Below, piece by piece: positions 48,986 through 57,628 of a stretch of DNA of 64,000 nucleotides. A program made the translations under genes and the position numbers. The DNA is from Pelagibacteraceae bacterium AG-426-M19 (GTDB lineage Bacteria; Pseudomonadota; Alphaproteobacteria; Pelagibacterales; Pelagibacteraceae), in assembly GCA_003210025.1 (NCBI GenBank), contig QCNW01000004.1:1-64000 (forward strand), given 5' to 3'. Under the pieces are notes generated by a model. It was not told the DNA's origin. It searched no databases and saw only the letters and a program-made list of their open reading frames with translations. Position 1 is the first letter of the stretch; each line of letters begins with the position of its first letter.

Positions 48986-51577
48986 ATGAAATTATCTGAA
49001 TTATTTCAGCAAAATGGCTTTGATTTAGGAAGTCTAAAAGAATCTTTTGGACTAATAGATGGAATATCAGAGCACATAATAGCTGCAAGTGATGAAGTTT
49101 TAGCAAAGCAGCATCAAATTTCAGAAAACATTTATTTTTTAATTAAAGGCAAAGCTACATTTACCAAGTATTTTGAAACTAAATCTATAACCTTTGCAAA
49201 AATAACAAAGCCTGCAACACCATTAGGTATATCTGGACTTAATCAACCCAATAGATTTATGGGTGAAATATTTATTGAAGGTGGAACAGAATATATCTCG
49301 ATAAAACTAGATGATTTAAGAGATTTACAACAAAAAAATAGTAAACTTATATCAACATTATACTCAGCAATTTCTTTTTTTTCTTTCCAACTGCTTGTCT
49401 CTTCAAGAAATTTAAACACTTTGTATAAAGATCATGAAATACAAATTTCTCCAGGCATCCCATCAGAAAAAAGTATTACAAATATACATAGAATTAAATC
49501 TGCTACTTTTTTTTCAACACTTACTGATAATGACTTAGAAAAGTTTATTAAATTAGGTAATATTAAGATGTATTCATCAAATCAATATATAGTTAAAGAG
49601 GGAGACGTTTCTAAAGGTTTAAAGATATTATTAAGTGGTAAAGTTGATGGCTTATTCCACAACTTTATTAATGGAAAAATAAGAAGAAATTTTAGAACTC
49701 TAACTAGAGCTGGTATTGCGCTAACTTTATCTTCAGGGAAAGGAGATTTTTTTAATCCATACACAATTAAATCTACTAGGGATACAAAAGTTTTACATAT
49801 TTCTAACGAAGCACTTGAAAATCTGATTATTTCTGACCCAGAATTATCAATAAAGATTTTCAAAAGACAATTGTGGCAGTTAGGACGTTTTCAACAAAGT
49901 GCAACTGGTCTGACAAAATATTCAGCGGAAAACGAATTAGAATTTGTTAATTTATTATTGAAAGATAATACTGCAAGAATACCTGCTAGTTCTAAGTTAT
50001 ATAGTATTCCACATTTATTGAAGAGTACTCATACTTACGCAATGGCATTTGATGTGGTTTACGAACTACTTATTAAAGGAAATGAAATAGAAAAATCATT
50101 ATCTAGTTTAATAAAAGATACTTTAAATAATTTAGAAAGAGAGTCTCGTTTCCACAGCCAATTAAATATTATTTATAATAGAGTTTCAAATTCTTCTAGT
50201 AATTCAGATAAAACAAAATTAAGAGAGTTAACCAATTCAAATTTCACCAAAGCTTTTGATAATGTTAAATATGTAATTAAGGGTTGGGAAAATTTGCCAG
50301 ATGAACCAACAAATATTTTTTTCTACAATCACTTAGCAGCTATAGATGATAATCAGCTTGCAAATGGGCATTCGTTTTCAATCGACAGTCATTTCATCAG
50401 TTCAAAAATTTTATATCCAAAATATAACGATGGAGGCCAACGTATCGTTAGAACAAGTCGGAACACAGAATTTTGGAGATATAATTACTATGAAAATTTA
50501 GATTACATTTTTGTTCATACCCCAGAGTCTGATAAGTTGGACGAAAGCGAAGAGGAAAAGAAATTAAGAAAACAGAAGCTTTTTGACGAAGCTCAAAAGG
50601 TATTTAATCAAAAACAACCGATTGTAATTGCCCCCGAAGGAACATCAGAAACAGAAGATAATAAAACAATAACATCTCCAGGACCATTTAAAGCTGGAGC
50701 ATTTAATCTTGCATTTAAACTGAATCCTAAACCAAAACTAATTCCAATTGCCCTTGCTAATTTTGATTATCCAGTTTCTAAAACAATATATTCAGCAGTT
50801 ATTAAGGAGCCAATAACTATAAGTGATCATGTCAAAGATCCAGAAAATCAAGAGGAAATGAAAAGCTTCTTAGATAATTATAGAACCAAATTTAGATCTT
50901 ATGTAGAAGAAGCAATTGATTTGGCTAAAAATGTTCAAGACAACATAGACAAAATAGAGAATTTGAAAACTAATGTAAATTTAGTTAGTCCAGTTGAGGA
51001 AGAGTTTGAGCTCGACGTTAGAGAATTAGAACATAATTCTTTTCAACAGACGAAAACAAATAACAGTGTTGCCCTGTATGGAAGTTCGACTTTTAAAATG
51101 TGGGATAATGCTAAAAACGATTTATCAATAAATAATCTTTATAATTTAGGCTTTGGGGGTTCAACTTTAGTATCTTGTAGAAGATATTTTGATAGACTGG
51201 TTGCTCCTTTAAACCCATCTAATCTTTTCTTTTATGCTGGAGATAATGATATTGGTTATGGAATGGATAGTGATGAATTGTTAAAAGAATTTTTATTATT
51301 TTCTAATCAAGTTGAAGAAAAACTACCAAGAGCGAAATGTTTTTTTATTTCAATTAAGCCTAGTCCTTTTAGAAGGGATCTTATGACAACAATTTTAGAT
51401 GCTAATTCAAAGATAAAAAAACACTTAACCAATTTAAAAATGTGGGATTACGTTGATATTACAACACCCATGATAAATGCAGGTTATGATAAGTTTTACG
51501 ATGAAGATCCATTACATATGAACGAACTTGGATACAGTTTATTAAGTAAGCTTGTAAGAGACAAAATTTATAATTAA
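48986..51577 (+). CDS. Fusion of cNMP-binding, PlsC-type acyltransferase and SGNH hydrolase domains
   Basis: 863 residues. Two cyclic-nucleotide-binding-like domains come first: residues 25-130 (degenerate) and about 165-300, the latter with VKEGDVSKGLKILLSGKVDG. After a helical linker (300-420) an acyltransferase-like part (about 430-650) has FFYNHLAAIDDNQ (an NHxxxxD variant of the HxxxxD motif) and IAPEGTSETEDNKTI plus GPFKAGAFNLAF of the PlsC fold. The C-terminal SGNH hydrolase (about 690-863) has YGSSTFKMWD, GFGGST, AGDNDIGYG and the DPLHMN catalytic Asp-His. Together: a regulated enzyme that could both transfer and hydrolyse acyl groups. No signal peptide; membrane association would be peripheral. 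Stand-alone gene, ATG at 48986. Confidence 0.7.
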   Translation: MKLSELFQQNGFDLGSLKESFGLIDGISEHIIAASDEVLAKQHQISENIYFLIKGKATFTKYFETKSITFAKITKPATPLGISGLNQPNRFMGEIFIEGGTEYISIKLDDLRDLQQKNSKLISTLYSAISFFSFQLLVSSRNLNTLYKDHEIQISPGIPSEKSITNIHRIKSATFFSTLTDNDLEKFIKLGNIKMYSSNQYIVKEGDVSKGLKILLSGKVDGLFHNFINGKIRRNFRTLTRAGIALTLSSGKGDFFNPYTIKSTRDTKVLHISNEALENLIISDPELSIKIFKRQLWQLGRFQQSATGLTKYSAENELEFVNLLLKDNTARIPASSKLYSIPHLLKSTHTYAMAFDVVYELLIKGNEIEKSLSSLIKDTLNNLERESRFHSQLNIIYNRVSNSSSNSDKTKLRELTNSNFTKAFDNVKYVIKGWENLPDEPTNIFFYNHLAAIDDNQLANGHSFSIDSHFISSKILYPKYNDGGQRIVRTSRNTEFWRYNYYENLDYIFVHTPESDKLDESEEEKKLRKQKLFDEAQKVFNQKQPIVIAPEGTSETEDNKTITSPGPFKAGAFNLAFKLNPKPKLIPIALANFDYPVSKTIYSAVIKEPITISDHVKDPENQEEMKSFLDNYRTKFRSYVEEAIDLAKNVQDNIDKIENLKTNVNLVSPVEEEFELDVRELEHNSFQQTKTNNSVALYGSSTFKMWDNAKNDLSINNLYNLGFGGSTLVSCRRYFDRLVAPLNPSNLFFYAGDNDIGYGMDSDELLKEFLLFSNQVEEKLPRAKCFFISIKPSPFRRDLMTTILDANSKIKKHLTNLKMWDYVDITTPMINAGYDKFYDEDPLHMNELGYSLLSKLVRDKIYN

Positions 51578-51586
51578 TATTTTTTA

Positions 51587-52135
51587 ATGAATTTTAAAAA
51601 ATATCTATGGAAATGTAGATTGTTACTCCTTAACACGCCTAATTACAGTCATCCAGAATATAAAAGATCAAAAGAATTGTATCAAAAAGAAATTAAAGGC
51701 TTTCACAAAAGATATATAAAATTAGTTACGAAATTAGATAAATCAAAAAAATTTAAAGTTACTTTAATTGGTTTTGATGGCAAAATAAAAATTGAGTTAG
51801 ATAAAATATATACAAAAAAAATCTTTGAAATAGTCGATAAAATGCCAATGAATAAACTAATCAAAGATAAAAAATTTAAACCATTAAATCTTTCTTTATT
51901 TTCAGATTATAAACCAGAGACAACCTTAAATGGCTTAGGTTTTAAAGATAAGGAGAAAGCATTATTTACTGTTTCAGCTATAAAAAAAAGACCAATAAAA
52001 TATCAAGTAAATGTTATTGCAACTATGTTAGGTAGAGCTAAAAATCATCCAAATAAAACAAAAGACATGAATGATGCAATAATTGTATTTAACAAATGGA
52101 TGGAAAATTATAAGAAAAATAAAAAAAATGATTGA
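51587..52135 (+). CDS. Unrecognised 182-aa basic protein
   Basis: 182 residues, Lys-rich, soluble, no signal peptide. Segments: MNFKKYLWKCRLLLLNTPNY, a central FKVTLIGFDGKIKIELDKI and a C-terminal IATMLGRAKNHPNKTKDMND. It starts nine bases behind the cNMP/PlsC/SGNH fusion gene, so it is probably in one transcript with it, and overlaps the next gene by 8 bases (ATGATTGA). DGKIK/LDK suggests a small mixed alpha-beta protein. No family recognised. Confidence 0.6.
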   Translation: MNFKKYLWKCRLLLLNTPNYSHPEYKRSKELYQKEIKGFHKRYIKLVTKLDKSKKFKVTLIGFDGKIKIELDKIYTKKIFEIVDKMPMNKLIKDKKFKPLNLSLFSDYKPETTLNGLGFKDKEKALFTVSAIKKRPIKYQVNVIATMLGRAKNHPNKTKDMNDAIIVFNKWMENYKKNKKND

Positions 52136-52325
52136 ATTCTTATTTAAAGTATCCTTGTTAATTCTTGGTTTAATAGTTATTAGATTTGGCATAATCCAGA
52201 TTAGAAAGTACAAAAAGGGAGAAATTAGATCAAAGAATAATATTTTTAGTCAAATTTCTTTTTTAATTTTCTTTGCTGCAATTATAGGGTTAGTTATTTA
52301 TTCAATTCTAGGTTTACTTGAGTAA
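52128..52325 (+). CDS. 65-aa small membrane protein
   Basis: 65 residues from the ATG at 52128, which overlaps the previous gene's stop by 8 bases; a longer upstream extension of the frame is Lys/Trp-rich and out of keeping, so it is rejected. Two membrane segments: residues 3-22 (FLFKVSLLILGLIVIRFG) and 42-63 (FLIFFAAIIGLVIYSILG), with a basic loop KYKKGEIRSKNN between them, hence an inside-loop topology. Unrecognised, but translation coupling to the 182-aa gene is good evidence for a real gene. Confidence 0.6.
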   Translation: MIEFLFKVSLLILGLIVIRFGIIQIRKYKKGEIRSKNNIFSQISFLIFFAAIIGLVIYSILGLLE

Positions 52326-52375
52326 GCTAATTTATCTCATATTATAATTTTTAAATTCTAATAAAGAGCTTGATT

Positions 52376-53803
52376 ATGAAAAAAATTATCTTCATTTTTC
52401 TCAGTATTTTATCGGTATTTAATTATGCTAACGCTAAAGATTTTTTCTTAAATATAACCAATCAAATAGCGGAAAATGAGTTTCGATTAAGCTACGGAGT
52501 TTCAGTTACCGATGTTAACCAAGATAATAAGTATGATTTTGTGGTAACTGGTTTTGGTTTTAAAAATTTAGCTCTTTCTTATAAAGACGGAAAATTAATA
52601 AATATTGTAAATGAAAAAATATTTACAGATGAAGAAAGAAGAACAATTGGTGTTGCTGCATGTGATATCGATCAAGATGGTTACGAAGAAATATATTTTT
52701 TAAATACTGATACATATAGTGGATCAAAAATTTATTCTGATCGATTAATAGATTTAAATAATAATAAATTTGAGGATTTATTTGAAAAAGAAATTAATCA
52801 AAATGAATTAAACTTAACAGCTGGAAGGTCAGTTGTTTGTGTAGATAGAAATGGAGACGGGGCATATGGTATTTATGTTGCAAATTATGGAGGCCCTACT
52901 CGATTTTATGAATTAATTAGAAATCGAATAAAAGACCAAGCTAAATCATTATCAATTGATAAAATTACTGGAGGTAGAGCCATAGTGTCTGGACATATTC
53001 TTTCAGATAGATCTGATATTTTTGCAGCAAATGAAAGAGGAGATAACTTTTTATATTATAATTCTAAAGGTTCATTCCAAGATGTAGCTAAAGAGTATGC
53101 AGTTCAAGATAGATTTGAGAATGGTAGAGGCACAGCTTTAAGTGATCTTTTATATAGAGGACGATTAGATATTTTATCTTCTAACTGGGATGGAATGCAT
53201 AGAGCATATGTTTTAGATGGAGATAAATTTAAAGATATATCAACATCTCCATACAACGATCCTACTAAAATAAGAACAGTTATTTCAGCTGACTTTGATA
53301 ATGACGGATATGATGAAATTTTCATGAATAATATTGGAGAACCAAATAAACTTTTCAAAGTTTTAGAGGGCGGAGTATTTAAAGAAATTAAAATGGAAAA
53401 TGGTTTAGAGACAGTTGGTCTTGGAACTGGAGCAGCTGTCGCAGACGTTGATGGCGATGGAATTTTAGAGCTATTAATTTCACATGGAGAGTCAGGTTTT
53501 CAACCTTTAACTTTATATAAAGCAGATATTACAAATTTTAATTATTTAAGAATCAAGCCTCTTAACCAGTATGGAGCTCCAGCAAGGGGAGCAACAATAA
53601 CAATGAAATCTAATAAAAGAATTCATTCAAAAACAATAGATGCAGGTTCAGGATATCTCTGTCAGATGGAACCAGTAGCTCATTATGGAATAAGAAAAGG
53701 TGAAAAAGATTTTAAAGTTGAAATTAAATGGACTGATGGATCAATAGAATCATTTGATATTGATGAATTAAATAAAACTTACGAATTTAGACAAAAACTA
53801 TAG
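52376..53803 (+). CDS. Exported FG-GAP / ASPIC-UnbV repeat protein (CRTAC-like)
   Basis: 475 residues from the ATG at 52376 (a TTG two codons earlier is less likely). Signal peptide residues 1-20. At least five calcium-loop-containing FG-GAP repeats: DVNQDNKYDF, DIDQDGYEEI, DRNGDGAYGI, DFDNDGYDEI and DVDGDGILEL. The C-terminal part (about 385-475) is an ASPIC/UnbV domain with YGAPARGATITM and KWTDGSIES. This beta-propeller type is exported and binds ligands or partners outside the cell; CRTAC1-like proteins are common in marine bacteria. No direct role can be read. Confidence 0.8.
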   Translation: MKKIIFIFLSILSVFNYANAKDFFLNITNQIAENEFRLSYGVSVTDVNQDNKYDFVVTGFGFKNLALSYKDGKLINIVNEKIFTDEERRTIGVAACDIDQDGYEEIYFLNTDTYSGSKIYSDRLIDLNNNKFEDLFEKEINQNELNLTAGRSVVCVDRNGDGAYGIYVANYGGPTRFYELIRNRIKDQAKSLSIDKITGGRAIVSGHILSDRSDIFAANERGDNFLYYNSKGSFQDVAKEYAVQDRFENGRGTALSDLLYRGRLDILSSNWDGMHRAYVLDGDKFKDISTSPYNDPTKIRTVISADFDNDGYDEIFMNNIGEPNKLFKVLEGGVFKEIKMENGLETVGLGTGAAVADVDGDGILELLISHGESGFQPLTLYKADITNFNYLRIKPLNQYGAPARGATITMKSNKRIHSKTIDAGSGYLCQMEPVAHYGIRKGEKDFKVEIKWTDGSIESFDIDELNKTYEFRQKL

Positions 53804-53861
53804 GACAATAATACTCATTATATAGTGTTGAAAAATTATAAAGCTTTTATATATCAAGTTT

Positions 53862-54005
53862 ATGACTATTTGTTCTTTATCACTGTTAGCATTATTTGTT
53901 TCAGGAATTGTAATGTATCTTTTTAGGGAACCATCTGAGGAAGAATTAAAAAAATTCAATAGCAAAACTCAAGACCGTAGCAATTGGTCAAATATGGGTT
54001 TTTAA
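53862..54005 (+). CDS. 47-aa single-pass membrane protein
   Basis: A complete ATG-initiated frame of 47 residues. Membrane segment at residues 3-20 (CSLSLLALFVSGIVMYLF), then a charged tail FREPSEEELKKFNSKTQDRS that ends NWSNMGF. Followed 11 bases later by the Cys-rich exported protein (54017). The negative-then-mixed tail is unlike random A+T-rich translation, which supports the call, but no family is recognised. Confidence 0.5.
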   Translation: MTICSLSLLALFVSGIVMYLFREPSEEELKKFNSKTQDRSNWSNMGF

Positions 54006-54016
54006 ATCATTTATTA

Positions 54017-54718
54017 ATGTACAGTATTAAAAATACACTTAGTCTTATTATATTTGTTATTTTGTTTTCAATTCCAATAAATTCAGTAAATTCTCAAGAA
54101 AAAAATTACTACCAAGATATTGTTAATGATTGGAATAAAATTTTTCCAGACAGAAATAGAAATGCAGCAGGTCCTAAATTTTTTAAATATATAATTGATA
54201 AAGATATCTCGTATGAAGATTTTGTAGAATATAATAAATTATATTGTGCAGTATCAGGTTCTTTAATAAGTCCAAATGCTGTTCCAGAATATGTTTATTT
54301 GAGTGAAAACAATACGGGTAAGAAAATATGTGGTGAATATTATAGATGCTGCATTCCATGCTCATGTGATTTAATGAAATATTCAAAAACAACTAAAATG
54401 AAACATAAATTTAAAGGCATAGAAAAAGAATTTTATGTTTTCACAATTGAAAATCCTTGTGGGAAAACAGATTTTCCTGAAAGGGTAAACAAAAAATATT
54501 TTTGTAATGGCAATGATTTAGATACGAAACAAGTTTCAGTAGTAGATGGAAAACTAGTCATTGGTTTATTGCACAAAGCTCAAACCTGTACTCAATATAA
54601 TGTTAATGCAATAGACAGGCACCAGGTGACCGGCAGATATTGCACGCTTAGAAACAATACTCCATTAGATCAGCTTCAGTCAGGTATGGGAGATATATTC
54701 ATTAAACTTGCAAGATAA
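54017..54718 (+). CDS. Exported cysteine-rich protein, unrecognised
   Basis: 233 residues from the ATG at 54017; the frame extends to a TTG at 53984 that overlaps the small membrane protein and is rejected. Signal peptide about residues 1-27. Cys-rich centre: KLYCAVSGS, KKICGEYYRCCIPCSCDLMK (six Cys within 20 residues when counted with KKIC), ENPCGKTDF and KYFCNGNDL, then AQTCTQYN and GRYCTLR. The spaced Cys pairs look like disulfides or a metal site in the periplasm. I recognise no family. Upstream 47-residue membrane protein may be linked to it. Confidence 0.6.
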   Translation: MYSIKNTLSLIIFVILFSIPINSVNSQEKNYYQDIVNDWNKIFPDRNRNAAGPKFFKYIIDKDISYEDFVEYNKLYCAVSGSLISPNAVPEYVYLSENNTGKKICGEYYRCCIPCSCDLMKYSKTTKMKHKFKGIEKEFYVFTIENPCGKTDFPERVNKKYFCNGNDLDTKQVSVVDGKLVIGLLHKAQTCTQYNVNAIDRHQVTGRYCTLRNNTPLDQLQSGMGDIFIKLAR

Positions 54719-54742
54719 AACTAAGATTATATATTCATCAAA

Positions 54743-55012
54743 ATGGTATTGTATAACGAAAAAATTAAACACCTTAGTTGCTCTGATCTCAGGGTATTTT
54801 TGAAAAGATTGGTCAAAGATAAGATAGAAAAAGAATGGACTGAGGACTTCATTGATAATATGAACCTCGTAATAATCCCAAGAATGACAATAAAAAGACG
54901 CTATGAAAATAAGGGTATAGATATGTCAAGACTTATTGATAATCCTACCTACTATCAGCATGTTAAAAAGAGTGTCGATTCCAGAGGCAATCTTGAATTT
55001 AAAGATCGATAA
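54743..55012 (+). CDS. 89-aa hypothetical protein
   Basis: 89 residues, mostly helical and charged, no membrane segment: an N-terminal helix KHLSCSDLRVFLKRLVKDK with one Cys, an aromatic middle EKEWTEDFIDNMNLVIIPRM, and a polar tail YYQHVKKSVDSRGNLEFKDR. It follows the Cys-rich exported protein by 24 bases on the same strand. A plain small protein with no match I can name; the low but even charge and the ATG start support it being real. Confidence 0.5.
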   Translation: MVLYNEKIKHLSCSDLRVFLKRLVKDKIEKEWTEDFIDNMNLVIIPRMTIKRRYENKGIDMSRLIDNPTYYQHVKKSVDSRGNLEFKDR

Positions 55013-55053
55013 TTTTTTACGATACACCAAGTTAATCAATCAAGTTAGAAATC

Positions 55054-56031
55054 ATGGTTGATTTTTGCATCATAGGATCGGGAATTTCAGGATCAACTAT
55101 TGCAAACTTATTAAATAAAAAATATTCCGTTGTAGTTTATGACAAAGCAAGGGGTTTTGGTGGAAGAAGCTCTTTTAAAAAATATAGAGATAAAATTGGA
55201 TTTGATCATGGGCTTCAATATATCTCTCCTAAATCTATAAAATTCAAAGCTTTTACTAATCAACTAATTAAAAAAAAAGTTTTAAAAAAATGGGATGGTA
55301 ACCACTTATTTCTGCACAAAACAGTTAAAGAAATTAAAAATCATTTAAAATTAATTGGAACAAAAGGAAACAACTCCATTAGCAAACATTTATTAAAGAA
55401 AATTAAATGTAATTTTGAATATGAGCTTATAAATATAAAGAGATTAAATAATTATTGGGAATTAACATTTAAAAATAATCTAAAACAAAAATGTAAAAAT
55501 CTTATTTTGACCTGCCCATTTCCTCAAAGTAAGAAATTAGGACAAAAATATTTAAATAAATCCTATTTAAATCAAAAAGTTAAAATGGATGCTAATTTAA
55601 CAGTCATGATTATTACAAATAAGCTTAAGCAATCTAACAGTAGTTATTTTTTTAATGATGAAATGCTTGGCTGGGCTGCATACGAGAATAGTAAAAAAAG
55701 ATTTAATTATAAGTATGATTTATGGACACTTCAAAGCACTTACAAATATGGCAATAAATTCACGAAAGATTATAGGAATAAAAAAAAATATTACACCAAC
55801 CAGCTTGTTAAAAAATTTGAAAAATTAACAAATTTAAAAATCAAAAAAATTCATCACTCAAGAATTCATGGGTGGATGTATTCATCTAATTCAAAACCAC
55901 TTAAACAATTATCTTTATGGAATAAGTCTTTAAAATTAGGTTTATGTGGCGATTATTTTGGAGGACCAAGACTAGAAAATGGGTGGCAAAGTGCACACGA
56001 TTTACATAGTAAAATACGATATGGTAAATAA
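55054..56031 (+). CDS. Renalase-like FAD-dependent amine oxidase
   Basis: 325 residues of the renalase/NAD(P)-binding FAD family (COG3380-like). FAD motif FCIIGSGISGSTIANLL at residues 4-20, then YDKARGFGGRSS, FDHGLQYISPKS, and the C-terminal LCGDYFGGPRLENGWQSAHD with the final FAD contact. Bacterial renalases oxidise isomers of beta-NAD(P)H; other members handle amines. Cytoplasmic, no signal peptide. Abuts the next gene (56032), so co-transcribed with it. Rather Lys-rich, as are other genes here. Confidence 0.75.
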   Translation: MVDFCIIGSGISGSTIANLLNKKYSVVVYDKARGFGGRSSFKKYRDKIGFDHGLQYISPKSIKFKAFTNQLIKKKVLKKWDGNHLFLHKTVKEIKNHLKLIGTKGNNSISKHLLKKIKCNFEYELINIKRLNNYWELTFKNNLKQKCKNLILTCPFPQSKKLGQKYLNKSYLNQKVKMDANLTVMIITNKLKQSNSSYFFNDEMLGWAAYENSKKRFNYKYDLWTLQSTYKYGNKFTKDYRNKKKYYTNQLVKKFEKLTNLKIKKIHHSRIHGWMYSSNSKPLKQLSLWNKSLKLGLCGDYFGGPRLENGWQSAHDLHSKIRYGK

Positions 56032-56490
56032 ATGAAAATTATATTTTGGATATTAATTTTACTTTTTTCATCATCAATTAGTTATTCCAAAAATACTGAT
56101 ATCATCCATGATTTTAAAATTACCTTTGATTGTAAATTAGAAAAAATAATGATCAAAAATAAAGATTTTAATTATCAAACATTTACAGCAGATAATATTG
56201 AAGTTGATAAAAACAAAGTTTTAAAAGTTGTAGCAGCACAACCAAGTAAACTTACTATTAATGGTTTATCAGAATTTATCGATACTTACTCAGATATTAG
56301 TAAAGATGATGTCAGAATTGCTAAAAACGACACCATTTTATTCAAAAATATAGATAAAGAAAAAAAATACTCAGAGTCAGTATTTTTAAATAGATCAACC
56401 GGTGAATTAATTCATGAAGTTACAAAAAATATGAATACTAAAGATAATGAAAAATATATTTCTTTCTTTGGTTGCACTAAAGAATTGTAA
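56032..56490 (+). CDS. Exported 152-aa protein, unrecognised
   Basis: 152 residues with a clear signal peptide (residues 1-19, ILILLFSSSISYS). The mature part is polar with two Cys (FDCKLEKIM and FFGCTKEL at the end) that may form a disulfide joining its two ends. Beta-strand-like segments alternate with KD/EK turns. Begins directly after the renalase-like gene stop and ends overlapping the M24-type gene tail to tail by 14 bases. No family recognised. Confidence 0.55.
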   Translation: MKIIFWILILLFSSSISYSKNTDIIHDFKITFDCKLEKIMIKNKDFNYQTFTADNIEVDKNKVLKVVAAQPSKLTINGLSEFIDTYSDISKDDVRIAKNDTILFKNIDKEKKYSESVFLNRSTGELIHEVTKNMNTKDNEKYISFFGCTKEL

Positions 56491-57628
56491 GATCTAATTT
56501 TTGTTGACCTAATCTTTCATTACCTTTTTCAGTAACAAGATAAGTTTCTCCTAAATTCATGGCTAATTGATTTTCAGAATCCATTAATATCATATGCATA
56601 AAGAAAATATTTCCTGCTTGGATCTCATATGGATTTCCTGTGTAAAGCATTGGCCAATCCATCCAATTTGGAGAAAAAGTTGCACCCAAGGAGTACCCAC
56701 ACGCATTCATTCTTGAATTTTTAAATCCATGATCATCAAAAGTTTTTGCATGAACATCAAAAACTTCTCCAATTTTATTTCCAGGTTTTAGTTTTTTTTC
56801 ACAATTTTTAAGAGCTTCAACACAAGCTTCATGCATTTTATGATGTCTTGGATCTGCTTTTCCTATGGGTATTGTTCTAAACATTGCTGAATGATAGTGC
56901 CTATAAGTACCAGCCCATTCAATGGTCAACTGATCTTGATTATTAAGTATTTGTTTTTCTGCTTGATATCGACAGAGTAGGGCATTTTTTCCAGATCCAA
57001 TAATAAATTCATTAGCAGGATAATCTCCACCTCCTTCAAATATAACTCTGTTCATTTCAGCTAAAATTTTAGATTCACTCACTCCTGCTTTTGCATGCTT
57101 CCAAACTTCATCTAAAGCTTTGTCAGCTAAATTTGCTGCTTTTTTTACATAAATAATTTCTTCTTTTGATTTTATTACTCTTAGTTTTGTAATTAATTCT
57201 GATTTATCTTCAATTGAGCAATAGTTTTGTAGAACTGTATTAAGTCTTAATGCATTTCTTCCTGTAAGACCGTATGCTTCATATTCAACACCAATTTTTT
57301 TTCCTTTTAAATTTAGCTCATCTAAAATTATTTTAAGTTCATCAGCAGGATTTGCTCCATCTTTATCAACCCAAATTCTGATATCACTAATATTGGATGT
57401 GTTTTGAGCTTGTCTTAGATCGGGGGCTCTAGTTAATAATATTACATTACCTCGTTGATCTAGAACTAATGCTTGAAAAAAAACATATCCGAAAGTGTCG
57501 TAACCAGTGAGCCAATACATAGACTCCTGTCTAAACATGATAAGAGCATCTACACCCTCATTTTTCATAGATTTTAGTGTCTTTTCTTTTCTATTTGAGA
57601 ATTCTTCTTTACTAAAATGAAGACCCAT
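56477..57628 (-). CDS. M24 (Xaa-Pro/creatinase-like) family protein lacking metal ligands
   Basis: 383 residues of the creatinase/prolidase M24 family. N-terminal domain MEGVDALIMFRQESMYWLTGY-type (ALIMFRQESMYWLTGYDTFG) and a pita-bread C-terminal domain. At the metal-ligand positions the canonical Asp-Asp-His-Glu-Glu is mostly absent: TIEWAGTYRHYHSAMFRT, CGYSLGATF and FFMHMILMDSEN replace them, with only the last Glu (NLGETYLVTEKG) kept. This fits a creatinase/ectoine-hydrolase (DoeA)-like, metal-free hydrolase rather than an aminopeptidase. Its start shares a base with the end of the hydratase gene, and it is last in the minus-strand run. Confidence 0.75.
   Translation of the reverse strand: MGLHFSKEEFSNRKEKTLKSMKNEGVDALIMFRQESMYWLTGYDTFGYVFFQALVLDQRGNVILLTRAPDLRQAQNTSNISDIRIWVDKDGANPADELKIILDELNLKGKKIGVEYEAYGLTGRNALRLNTVLQNYCSIEDKSELITKLRVIKSKEEIIYVKKAANLADKALDEVWKHAKAGVSESKILAEMNRVIFEGGGDYPANEFIIGSGKNALLCRYQAEKQILNNQDQLTIEWAGTYRHYHSAMFRTIPIGKADPRHHKMHEACVEALKNCEKKLKPGNKIGEVFDVHAKTFDDHGFKNSRMNACGYSLGATFSPNWMDWPMLYTGNPYEIQAGNIFFMHMILMDSENQLAMNLGETYLVTEKGNERLGQQKLDLTIL

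Noticed and set aside
53984-54016. TTG start for the Cys-rich exported protein
   Set aside because: It would overlap the small membrane protein and put a polar stretch before the signal peptide; the ATG at 54017 gives a normal signal peptide.
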